Shown here: one piece after another, positions 1 to 6,338 of the stretch
Numbering within the stretch: the first letter of the stretch is position 1
How the letters are laid out: each line of letters opens with the position of its first letter
Assembly (NCBI GenBank): GCA_902464375.1
Contig: CABQIM010000039.1
Coordinates: 1 to 15,935 of the forward strand
Length of the DNA stretch: 15,935 bases
Direction of reading: 5' to 3'
DNA from: an uncultured bacterium
Lineage (GTDB): Bacteria > Cyanobacteriota > Vampirovibrionia > Gastranaerophilales > Gastranaerophilaceae
The notes under the pieces: generated by a model
Databases searched by the model: none
What the model was told of the DNA's origin: nothing
The model's input: the letters and a program-made list of their open reading frames with translations, nothing else
Made by a program: the position numbers and the translations under genes

Positions 1-50
1 GCTTACAGGTATGTTAACGGCATATTTTTGAAAAACTTTAGGGTTTTTAT
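1..50 (+). other. Possible 3' end of an upstream gene and weak AT-rich hairpin
   Basis: One plus-strand frame runs open from the edge to a TGA at 29-31, ending in residues LTGMLTAYF, which could be the tail of an upstream protein. Directly after it, AAAAAC (31-36) and GTTTTT (43-48) form a weak 6-bp inverted repeat that could act as a poor terminator. A second frame is open to 108 but its translation does not look protein-like. Only a few codons are visible, so this is a weak call. Confidence 0.15.
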
Positions 51-99
51 TCAAATGTTTACATTTTGTTACATTAATAGGCTCAATGTTGCATCACTA

Positions 100-128
100 T
101 TGACTTAACTTTTCTTAACCAATATCTT
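100..128 (+). promoter_or_regulatory. Candidate sigma-70-type promoter for accDA
   Basis: TTGACT at 100-105 and TATCTT at 123-128 are separated by exactly 17 bases, a good match to a housekeeping -35/-10 pair. Transcription would start near 135 and give a 5' leader of roughly 115 bases before accD, containing the hairpin at 212-234. Assigned by eye; AT-rich DNA gives many chance matches, but this is the best one in the upstream region. Confidence 0.45.
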
Positions 129-201
129 TAAAAGGTAACGAAATATTAAAACTTGCCCACATTCCGCATGTTTGGTGTAGAATATGTAAGTAGATTGTAA
201 T

Positions 202-234
202 AGGAGAAGGACAATCATTATTTATTAATGATTG
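202..234 (+). promoter_or_regulatory. accD leader: displaced Shine-Dalgarno and perfect hairpin
   Basis: A strong purine-rich AGGAGAAGG (202-210) lies 38 bases upstream of the accD ATG, too far for normal initiation. Between them CAATCATTA (212-220) and TAATGATTG (226-234) form a perfect 9-bp stem with a 5-base loop. If it folds, the Shine-Dalgarno-to-ATG gap is shortened to about 15 bases. A tiny frame starting ATG at 228 and stopping TAA at 243-245 (five residues, MIGCV) ends three bases before the accD ATG. The pieces are seen directly; a regulatory role is inference. Confidence 0.4.
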
Positions 235-248
235 GATGTGTATAAAAT

Positions 249-1115
249 ATGACAATACAAGAATGGTTTGATAAGCGTAAAGAGGCTCAAATCGAAAGAA
301 GAGCCCGCGATATGAAGGGGATAGAAGTAGAAGCTCCGGAACTTTGGACAAAATGTGTTCACTGTGATTCTCAAATTTTGAAAAGTGAATTAGAAGAAAA
401 TATGATGGTTTGTCCGCATTGTGATTATCATTTTAGAATAAATGCGACAACAAGAATTAAACAATTATTTGATGAAGGTTCTTTTGAAGAGATTTCTAAG
501 AATGTTTGTCCGTGTGACCCTTTAAATTTTGTTGATACGGAGTCTTACGCACAAAGATTAAAAAAAGCACACGATAAAACCGGACTTGATGAAGCTGTAA
601 TTACAGGTATAGGCAAGATTGAAGGTCATAAAATTGCCGCAGCGGTTATGGACTTTGATTTTATGGGCGGTTCTATGGGAAGTGTTGTTGGTGAAAAAGT
701 TACCAGAATTATGGAAAAAGCACTTGAGCTTAAGCTTCCTATGCTAGCAATCACATCTTCCGGTGGAGCAAGAATGCAAGAAAGTGCACTAAGCCTTATG
801 CAGATGGCAAAAACATCTTGCGCTGTTGGTAAACTTGATGAAGCAGGTTTGTTGTACATCAATTTGTTAACAGAACCTACATTCGGTGGTATTACTGCAA
901 GTTTCGGTACTTTGGGTGACATTATTATTGCAGAACAGGGTGCAAGAATCGGTTTTGCAGGCAGAAGAGTTATTGAACAAACAATCAGACAAAAACTTCC
1001 TGATGATTTCCAAACTGCAGAATATTTGCTTAAGTTTGGTCAGGTGGACATAGTATCTAAGAGAAAGAATTTAAGAAAGACTCTTGCTAGTATTTTAGAG
1101 ATGCACGGGGTATAA
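249..1115 (+). CDS. accD: Acetyl-CoA carboxylase carboxyltransferase subunit beta
   Basis: AccD is the beta subunit of the carboxyltransferase half of acetyl-CoA carboxylase. With AccA it moves the carboxyl group from carboxybiotin on AccB to acetyl-CoA, giving malonyl-CoA for fatty acid synthesis in the cytoplasm. The 288-residue length is normal. An N-terminal zinc ribbon is intact: Cys36, Cys39, Cys55 and Cys58. The crotonase-like core shows the family's GGSMGSVVGEK segment (about 140-150), the SSGGARMQES segment (about 170-179) and the FGG/FGTLGD region after about 210. The ATG at 249 is in the right place relative to the zinc ribbon, but only a weak GGA lies close upstream; the strong AGGAG is 38 bases away behind a hairpin. 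accA follows after six bases, so the two are surely cotranscribed and made in equal amounts. Confidence 0.97.
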   Translation: MTIQEWFDKRKEAQIERRARDMKGIEVEAPELWTKCVHCDSQILKSELEENMMVCPHCDYHFRINATTRIKQLFDEGSFEEISKNVCPCDPLNFVDTESYAQRLKKAHDKTGLDEAVITGIGKIEGHKIAAAVMDFDFMGGSMGSVVGEKVTRIMEKALELKLPMLAITSSGGARMQESALSLMQMAKTSCAVGKLDEAGLLYINLLTEPTFGGITASFGTLGDIIIAEQGARIGFAGRRVIEQTIRQKLPDDFQTAEYLLKFGQVDIVSKRKNLRKTLASILEMHGV

Positions 1116-1121
1116 GAAAAA

Positions 1122-2075
1122 ATGGCAGTAGTATTAGATTTTGAAAAACCTATTGTAGAAATACAAAAAAAGATAGATGAATTAAAGAAAATGAGCGAAG
1201 AATCCGGCATGGATTTGGATAATCAAATTGAAACATTTGAAAAACAAGCTCAAGATTATAAAAAGGAGTTGTATTCTAAATTGAAACCTTCACAAAAATT
1301 ACAAATCGCAAGACATCCGGAAAGACCTAAATTTCTGGATTATGTTGAACTTATGTGCGAAGATTTTATCGAACTTCATGGTGACAGAGAAGGAATGGAT
1401 GACAGAGCTATAATTGGCGGTATTGCCAAGATGAACAGCAAACCTGTTATGATTATCGGTATCCAAAAAGGTAAAACTACAAAAGAAAATTTGGAATACA
1501 ATTTTGGTATGCCACAACCGCAAGGTTATAGAAAAGCTTTGAGATTGTTTAAGCATGCTAACAAATTTAATTTGCCGATAGTGACTTTGATTGATACTCC
1601 GGGGGCTTATCCTGGAATTAAGGCAGAAGAAACCGGTCAAGGTGTTGCGATTGCTACAAATTTGAGAGAAATGTCAAAATTAAATGTTCCGATTGTTGCA
1701 ATTATTACTGGCGAAGGTTGCAGTGGCGGCGCTTTGGGCTTGGCTGTTGCGGATAGAGTAATGATGTTAGAACACGCTTATTACACAGTAATTTCTCCGG
1801 AAGGTTGTGCTTCAATTCTTTGGAGGGATGCAGCTAGATTTGCTGATGCTGCGGAAGCTTTGAAGATTACATCAAAAGATTTGTTAGAATTTGATATTAT
1901 TGATGAAGAAATAGCTGAACCAATTGGGGGGGCGCATACAGATTATAATGTTGTAGCTGATAATATGAAATCTGCGATTATGAATGCTTTAGATGAATTA
2001 TCTAAAAAATCTCCGGAATTATTGAAAGAAGAAAGATACAATAAATTCCGCAAAATGGGCAGATTTGTTGAATAA
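1122..2075 (+). CDS. accA: Acetyl-CoA carboxylase carboxyltransferase subunit alpha
   Basis: AccA is the alpha partner of AccD in the alpha2-beta2 carboxyltransferase. The 317-residue length matches bacterial AccA. The N-terminal helical segment (LDFEKPIVEIQKKIDEL, about 5-21) leads into the crotonase-fold core. Clear family motifs are RHPERPKFLDYV (about 64-75), TPGAYPGIKAEETGQG (about 159-174), GEGCSGGALGLAVADRV (about 197-213) and SPEGCASILWRDA (about 225-237). The start lies six bases after the accD stop with no obvious Shine-Dalgarno, which fits translational coupling. The adjacent accD-accA order is common in Firmicutes and some other phyla; accB and accC are not in the window. The gene is followed by a strong hairpin terminator, so accDA appears to be a complete two-gene unit. 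Confidence 0.97.
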   Translation: MAVVLDFEKPIVEIQKKIDELKKMSEESGMDLDNQIETFEKQAQDYKKELYSKLKPSQKLQIARHPERPKFLDYVELMCEDFIELHGDREGMDDRAIIGGIAKMNSKPVMIIGIQKGKTTKENLEYNFGMPQPQGYRKALRLFKHANKFNLPIVTLIDTPGAYPGIKAEETGQGVAIATNLREMSKLNVPIVAIITGEGCSGGALGLAVADRVMMLEHAYYTVISPEGCASILWRDAARFADAAEALKITSKDLLEFDIIDEEIAEPIGGAHTDYNVVADNMKSAIMNALDELSKKSPELLKEERYNKFRKMGRFVE

Positions 2076-2109
2076 TATTTTTCAAATGGAAAATTAAAAA
2101 ACGTAAAAT

Positions 2110-2141
2110 GTAGGGTGGGAAAAGCGTGAGCGGTTCCCACC
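2110..2141 (+). repeat. REP-like palindrome with GTAG head, copy 1
   Basis: The tetranucleotide GTAG (2110-2113) is followed directly by an inverted repeat, GGTGGGAA (2114-2121) and TTCCCACC (2134-2141), around a 12-base loop. A GTAG head plus a GC-rich imperfect palindrome is the described layout of REP sequences mobilised by RAYT (TnpA_REP) transposases, and GTAGGGTGGG palindromes are familiar interspersed repeats in cyanobacteria. A related degraded copy lies at 2596-2628 in the same orientation. No RAYT gene is in the window. Confidence 0.5.
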
Positions 2142-2157
2142 ATTTTTATTTTTTATT
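2114..2157 (+). terminator. Rho-independent terminator of accDA
   Basis: A perfect 8-bp GC-rich stem (2114-2121 with 2134-2141) is followed by a T-rich run ATTTTTATTTTTTATT (2142-2157). It lies 38 bases after the accA stop. The opposite strand lacks a good T run after the stem, so it works best for plus-strand transcription. The end of the converging minus-strand gene overlaps the T run. Confidence 0.8.
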
Positions 2158-2548
2158 GATTTTTCAAAATTTTAGAAGAAGGTAGTTCTTTAACGTAATT
2201 AATACTATCTTTTACGCTACTATCAGTCAATTTTTTATTACACGATTTTGTTAAAGCAAATCCGCAAGCTAAGACTGTTGAAAGTATAAGACACATACCG
2301 CCTATATTCATAGCTTTTTGTTCTAAAAATTTATTCCATTTATGTTTGATACTAGATGATAAACAAGGTTCATCACTTAAAATATCATCAATAGTTTCTT
2401 CATTATTCTTAAATAATGATTTTGGATGTGGATTGTTTTCTAAATAATCTTTGCCATACCAACGTTCTTTCAAGTTTTTTAGTGAACCAAATGAAGTATT
2501 CATTGGTAGTTTGTTAATTTCGTAATTATTTATTTGATTAATTTTCAT
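2153..2548 (-). CDS. Small single-pass membrane protein of unknown function
   Basis: A 131-residue protein I do not recognise. It begins with polar, Asn-rich sequence (MKINQINNYEINK) and has NTSFG at residues 17-21, resembling the N-terminal Asn-x-x-Phe-Gly signature I associate with many Gastranaerophilales proteins. One hydrophobic segment (about 79-100, with GGMCLILSTVLACGFALT) is a likely membrane helix; a charged stretch surrounds it and four cysteines are present (62, 85, 95 and 103). There is no N-terminal signal peptide. AGAAGG (plus-strand complement 2559-2564) gives a Shine-Dalgarno 10 bases before the ATG. The gene stands alone between two copies of a REP-like repeat, converges on accA, and points the same way as the downstream-mapped lipoprotein gene but 133 bases from it. 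The frame, start site and membrane helix support a real gene; function is unknown. Confidence 0.7.
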   Translation of the reverse strand: MKINQINNYEINKLPMNTSFGSLKNLKERWYGKDYLENNPHPKSLFKNNEETIDDILSDEPCLSSSIKHKWNKFLEQKAMNIGGMCLILSTVLACGFALTKSCNKKLTDSSVKDSINYVKELPSSKILKNQ

Positions 2549-2571
2549 TTTTGATTTGCCTTCTATTTCTA

Positions 2572-2599
2572 TGTATATAGATTAGTTCTGTGGATGTAA
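2572..2599 (-). promoter_or_regulatory. Possible promoter of the small membrane protein gene
   Basis: Read on the minus strand, TTACAT (complement of 2594-2599) and TATACA (complement of 2572-2577) are 16 bases apart and just upstream of the gene's Shine-Dalgarno. The -35-like element overlaps the head of the degraded REP-like copy. Match is moderate and the DNA is AT-rich. Confidence 0.25.
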
Positions 2600-2628
2600 G
2601 GTGAAAAAAAGTAGATGTAGTTCCCACC
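2596..2628 (+). repeat. Degraded REP-like palindrome, copy 2
   Basis: This stretch lines up with the 2110-2141 element: head GTAA instead of GTAG, left arm GGTGAAAA where copy 1 has GGTGGGAA, and an identical right arm and 3' flank TTCCCACCATTTT (2621-2633). The loss of matching G residues in the left arm destroys most of the stem. Same orientation as copy 1, on the other side of the small membrane protein gene. Confidence 0.45.
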
Positions 2629-2681
2629 ATTTTAGTTTGTTCGTTTTTAATAAAACATGTAAAGATTTTTTTTTGTTAGTT

Positions 2682-3707
2682 TTAAAACAATTTTTTATTC
2701 ATTTCGTCTGTTTTTTTCCTGTAATCTTTGTCATAATTAATGGCTTTCGATTTTTTTATTGCATCCAAGAATACTTTATTATCAATTGTTTTTGAAACAT
2801 CAATTCTAGCTGGAACTATCAAACCTGTTTGAGTGAAATATTTGATTGTATCTTCGGAAGAAAGATATGCGACAAATTTTTTTGCCTCTTCTATATTGTG
2901 CGACTCTTTAGAAATTGCCCAGCCGGAAGCATCTAGCGGTACTATCCCAGGGAAGGTGATTACGTCCCAATCAAAATTTGCGCTTTCTTTGATTTTAGGA
3001 TACAGCCATCTACCTGAGAGGTAGAGTCCGATTTTGCCTGCCAAAAACATTTGAGCGAGTGTAGAGCTTCCAATTTCTGAAGGTTTTGGTGCATACTTAT
3101 CCTCTAGGCTACGGTAAAATTCTAAAGATTTTTGCGGGTTGTATATGTCTTCTCCAAAAGTCAGGATATAGGGTAGCATATAATATACATTTCTTTCGCA
3201 GCTAATGCCAAAGTTCTTGCTTTTAGAGATAGAATTTATTAATTCTTCTAAATTTTGTGGCTTTTGTGGGATTAATGTTTTATTTCTATAAAAAACAAGG
3301 GTTGAAACATCTCTTGGGATTGCCAGAACTTTGTTTTCATAACTCATTGCTTTGATGCTTTCCGGATAAAAGTCATCAAGATTCTGCCAATCTGATAAAT
3401 CAAGCAGCTTGGAAGCGTAAACAGGTAAGTAGAGATTATTGATAAATATTACATCCGGAGCTTGGTTTGAGGCAAAAAGTAAATGAACTTTTTGAAAATA
3501 GTTTTGCGGTACGTGTAAAAAATTTATCTTGATATTAGGATTATCATTTTCGTAGTTTTTGATAACATTTTCAAGGATTTGAGTTTCTGTTACAGAACCC
3601 CAAGATGAAAACGTTAACACGGTTTTATCACTATTTTTTTGACATCCGCATAAGAATGGAATTAATAAAAGCGGCAGAACTAAAAGGACTAGCAATTTTT
3701 TTAGCAT
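2682..3707 (-). CDS. ABC-transporter-type solute-binding lipoprotein (family 1, sugar-like)
   Basis: A 341-residue extracellular solute-binding protein of the maltose/glycerol-phosphate type. Residues 1-22 are a lipoprotein signal with the lipobox Leu19-Cys20-Gly21-Cys22, so Cys22 is the expected lipid anchor outside the inner membrane. The mature part shows family features in order: LTFSSWG (about 31-37), QAPDVIFIN (82-90), FLAGKIGLYLSGRW (221-234) and GWAISKESHNIEEAKKFVAYL (262-282, quoted as motif region) followed by GLIVPAR (295-301). It is rather short compared with the usual 400 or so residues. Its ATG overlaps the stop of the upstream 862-residue protein gene (ATGCTAA), indicating translational coupling. 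No MalF/MalG-type permease or ATPase gene is visible, so it may be an orphan that serves signalling or uses a transporter encoded elsewhere. Fold assignment is secure; substrate is unknown. Confidence 0.85.
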   Translation of the reverse strand: MLKKLLVLLVLPLLLIPFLCGCQKNSDKTVLTFSSWGSVTETQILENVIKNYENDNPNIKINFLHVPQNYFQKVHLLFASNQAPDVIFINNLYLPVYASKLLDLSDWQNLDDFYPESIKAMSYENKVLAIPRDVSTLVFYRNKTLIPQKPQNLEELINSISKSKNFGISCERNVYYMLPYILTFGEDIYNPQKSLEFYRSLEDKYAPKPSEIGSSTLAQMFLAGKIGLYLSGRWLYPKIKESANFDWDVITFPGIVPLDASGWAISKESHNIEEAKKFVAYLSSEDTIKYFTQTGLIVPARIDVSKTIDNKVFLDAIKKSKAINYDKDYRKKTDEMNKKLF

Positions 3708-6289
3708 AAATCCATTACAAACTCCATGTTATCTTTATCGACATTTAAGATGAATTTGTGGATGCCGATTCTTACAATATATCTGGAAGTACCGTTTTCA
3801 AGCTTTTTGCTCATACGTGATTGCATATTTTCGTTGTCTAAAATTTCGTACGTTTTGATTTTATAAACTTTATCGCCGATGTAGCCGATTACGCAATAAC
3901 CGTTATCGTTCTTAGCTAAATAACATCCCATTTTGCTAGCGAATTCATTAACGCTTACAATAGAATATCTTTCTCCATCAAGAATGCAGAATTCCGGTCC
4001 TTTTGGAGTATTTTCGATAGATTCTTTTGCTGTTTCGGCTTCTTCTGTTTTCTTTTCTGCATCGATTTTGTTTTGTTCGGCTTTTATTTGTCGTTGCTCT
4101 TCTGTACGTTTAATTTGTTCCAAAAGTATTTGAGCATCGGTTTTTTCAACTTTACCGGAATTATTTTTTTCGGCAGCTATTTCACTATCCAAATCTACGT
4201 AATTGTTATTATACAAGGATTCAAAGTCGTCCTGCTCATTATCTTCAAGTGCAGGAATATCATCTTCTTCAACAATTTCGAAATTGCCATTAATCTGTTC
4301 AAATTCTTTTTGCATATCAGAAACAGTTGGTGCATTGCTTTCATTGATTTCATTTAGGACTTCAAAATCTCTGCTTCCATCGTCGAAAGGTTTGAAAGTT
4401 ACATTTGTAATATTTCTCAATAAAGCTTCTTCGTCAACTTCTTCCGGCTCTTCTTCTTGTGTTTCATATTTTTCCGGATTTTTAAGTACATCTTCTAAAT
4501 CAGGCAATTCGTCTTTAATCGACATTTTTTGAACATTATAATTCGTGTCAACGAGCTCAATTTCATCCGAAGGACGAGCTTCGTAAGCATCATCATTGTC
4601 AATTTCTTTTGCTAAATCAGGCAAAACATCATCATTTACTTTTAGTGTGCTTACGTCGTAACCTTCACTAAAGTATACTACTTGTGGTTTTGCGTTTGAT
4701 TCAACTCTCTTTCCGCCTTGTTTTTTTAATGCTTCTGATAAATCAGGAAGCATATCTTTAACGTTTAGTGTCAATAATTCAGAAGATTTATGTGGCTTTG
4801 ATTTATGTTTTCTGAATTCTTCTTGCATTTGTTCTCGTCGAACAGGATCTGTTTTTAAATTATTGATAAAATCATTATCTAATTCTACGTTTACTAATTT
4901 TTTGAGTGCATCAACATCATCTTTAGAAAAAGATATATTTTGAGTTATGGTGTACGCAGTGACAAATCCTTCTAACATATCAGCTGGAGAAGGTTTATTT
5001 TCTTGCGGTGGCTTAGATACGAGATATTTTTCAGGATTTTTCAATGTTTCATCACTTATTTCGCTCTGAATTAGAGCTTCAATGTTATCAATGTCATCCT
5101 GACTAAATTTCAAGTTGTCATCATTAATATACTTATCGTACAACTCTTCATTGAAAGTATTTTCTTCAGCGGGTAAATTTTCTTCTTTTTCTTCTGCTGC
5201 TGCTTCATTTGTATCATCTTCAAAATTATATTCGCTAAGAAAATCCTCTAATGCACTGTTATGTTCAGCGTTATCTTCACTGTAAATTTCTGCAACAACT
5301 TCGTTTTCTGTATCATCTGTCTGTGCTTGATTTTGTTCCTGTAATAATTTGTCCAAATCTACAGCATCTTCTACTTCTTGATGCTTTTCTTCAACAATTT
5401 CTTCTGGTTGAGAATTTTGTTGCTGCACAGGCATTGAAACAGGTTTCTTGTATGTTTTATCAAGATTTTTTATTGTTGTGTTAATTTTAGGCTTTGCAGG
5501 TTTTTTAGTTTTTTTAGGTTTATCATCATCGTCAAGGTTTAAGTTTAGTTGTTCTCCCGTAATATCCGCCATTTTTTCTTTAGCTCGAAGCAGGAAGAAT
5601 ATAAAAATTGCAACAACGAGCAGTCCACTCAAAATGAATTTTATGATTTCACTTGTATTATTTTCTTCTTTTTGTTGTGGTACATTAGTTTTTGCAGCTC
5701 CTGTTTCTGAAGGCTGAAATTGTTTTACACTTTCTTTTATATCAACCGGAGTTGTTTGGCTGACTCCGCTTTCAGATTGCAAACCGCTGTTAGATCTTCT
5801 TGTAGTGTTTAAATCGTTACGAGTTTCATTTTGTTCATTATTACTTACGGTTTCAGTATTTTTCTGAGTAGTTTCCAACTGTGGTGTTGGTTGAGCTTTA
5901 TCATCTATATATAACGAAGTTTCAAGATAGAGCGGATGTTCTCCTTGTGTAACTACAATAATCTTGGTGTATCCGACTCCAGAGGTCGTATAAGGCAAGG
6001 TTCTGACGTCAATACTTTGAATATTTCTTCCGATTGGAATATCGGTCGGAAGCTGGCTGTCGGTTTCAGGAAGCATAATTTCATAAGTGTTGGTGTCTTT
6101 ACGTATTGGGCTGATATTTTGTGCATATTTATCTCTTGTATAAATAGTCAGGTTGACATCGCCATTTGGATAATTTTTGAATCCAAGTGACATAAGAGTG
6201 TTTTTATAATTTTCTGCGCTAAAAGCTCCAACTACCGTAATTGCTGAAGCTAGAACTAATGCCAACGTTCTTTTTTTATACTGCTTCAT
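3701..6289 (-). CDS. Large single-pass membrane protein with acidic cytoplasmic tail, FimV-like architecture
   Basis: An 862-residue protein. Residues 1-25 are a Sec signal peptide (basic start, hydrophobic core, AFSA before Glu26). Residues 26-130 look like a small beta-rich extracytoplasmic domain, possibly AMIN-like. A Ser/Thr/Asn/Gln-rich linker (131-213) leads to one membrane helix (215-234) followed by RAKEK, so the remaining 630 residues face the cytoplasm. That tail is very acidic and mostly low complexity, with two FS[QK]DD repeats (395-422, 454-484), three LPDL motifs (514-517, 556-559, 595-598), a charged coiled-coil stretch (about 715-760) and a compact, probably folded C-terminal domain (about 765-862). 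FimV of Pseudomonas has the same plan: periplasmic domain, one helix, long acidic tail, conserved C-terminus. I see no LysM domain and cannot claim homology. It sits between chemosensory genes and a lipoprotein gene; the gap to the CheW-like gene is 49 bases. Confidence 0.75.
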   Translation of the reverse strand: MKQYKKRTLALVLASAITVVGAFSAENYKNTLMSLGFKNYPNGDVNLTIYTRDKYAQNISPIRKDTNTYEIMLPETDSQLPTDIPIGRNIQSIDVRTLPYTTSGVGYTKIIVVTQGEHPLYLETSLYIDDKAQPTPQLETTQKNTETVSNNEQNETRNDLNTTRRSNSGLQSESGVSQTTPVDIKESVKQFQPSETGAAKTNVPQQKEENNTSEIIKFILSGLLVVAIFIFFLLRAKEKMADITGEQLNLNLDDDDKPKKTKKPAKPKINTTIKNLDKTYKKPVSMPVQQQNSQPEEIVEEKHQEVEDAVDLDKLLQEQNQAQTDDTENEVVAEIYSEDNAEHNSALEDFLSEYNFEDDTNEAAAEEKEENLPAEENTFNEELYDKYINDDNLKFSQDDIDNIEALIQSEISDETLKNPEKYLVSKPPQENKPSPADMLEGFVTAYTITQNISFSKDDVDALKKLVNVELDNDFINNLKTDPVRREQMQEEFRKHKSKPHKSSELLTLNVKDMLPDLSEALKKQGGKRVESNAKPQVVYFSEGYDVSTLKVNDDVLPDLAKEIDNDDAYEARPSDEIELVDTNYNVQKMSIKDELPDLEDVLKNPEKYETQEEEPEEVDEEALLRNITNVTFKPFDDGSRDFEVLNEINESNAPTVSDMQKEFEQINGNFEIVEEDDIPALEDNEQDDFESLYNNNYVDLDSEIAAEKNNSGKVEKTDAQILLEQIKRTEEQRQIKAEQNKIDAEKKTEEAETAKESIENTPKGPEFCILDGERYSIVSVNEFASKMGCYLAKNDNGYCVIGYIGDKVYKIKTYEILDNENMQSRMSKKLENGTSRYIVRIGIHKFILNVDKDNMEFVMDLC
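4466..4768 (-). repeat. Three LPDL linear-motif repeats inside the acidic tail
   Basis: Within the 862-residue protein, three similar segments occur: LNVKDMLPDLSEAL (residues 508-521), LKVNDDVLPDLAKEI (549-563) and MSIKDELPDLEDVL (589-602). Consensus is hydrophobic, x, Val/Ile, Lys/Asn, Asp, one or two residues, Leu-Pro-Asp-Leu, then an acidic helix-like stretch. The last runs into LKNPEKY (602-608), identical to residues 416-422. They look like docking motifs in a disordered chain. Confidence 0.6.
4838..5107 (-). repeat. Two FS[QK]DD repeats of about 30 residues in the acidic tail
   Basis: Residues 395-422 start FSQDDIDNIEALIQSEI and residues 454-484 start FSKDDVDALKKLVNVEL. Aligned positions keep Phe, Ser, Asp, Asp, a branched aliphatic residue, Asp, and the Leu/Val heptad-like spacing, and each ends in a LeuLys-(Asn/Thr)-(Pro/Asp) turn. 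They are probably short helical modules separated by a 30-residue spacer. Confidence 0.55.
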
Positions 6290-6338
6290 AAAATGTATTC
6301 TACCACAATGTTAGAATTCTACGTATCCACTATTTAAA

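Noticed and set aside
178..183. TAGAAT as a second accD promoter -10
   Set aside because: The only -35-like element (TTGCCC at 153-158) is 19 bases away and weak; the 100-128 pair is better.
115..351. 78-codon open frame on the minus strand across the accD start
   Set aside because: It overlaps the accD promoter, leader and start, has no Shine-Dalgarno or recognisable domain, and the plus-strand accD is certain.
2110..2628. CRISPR or insertion-sequence ends
   Set aside because: Only two non-identical copies far apart, no regular spacers, no transposase frame and no target-site duplication.
2643..2688. AT-only inverted repeats (GTTTT/AAAAC, GTTTTAAAAC) near the 3' end of the lipoprotein gene
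   Set aside because: Considered as the terminator of the minus-strand operon, but the stems have a single GC pair each and the T run is not placed after a stable hairpin.
4073..5717. Several open frames on the plus strand opposite the 862-residue gene
   Set aside because: They are antisense shadows of a long acidic coding region (Glu/Asp codons read back as Phe/Ser/Leu), with low-complexity translations and no start signals.
6312..6321. Palindrome TAGAATTCTA between the CheW-CheW and FimV-like genes
   Set aside because: Ten bases, AT-rich, no T run and no second copy; such palindromes are expected by chance here and no promoter could be placed around it.
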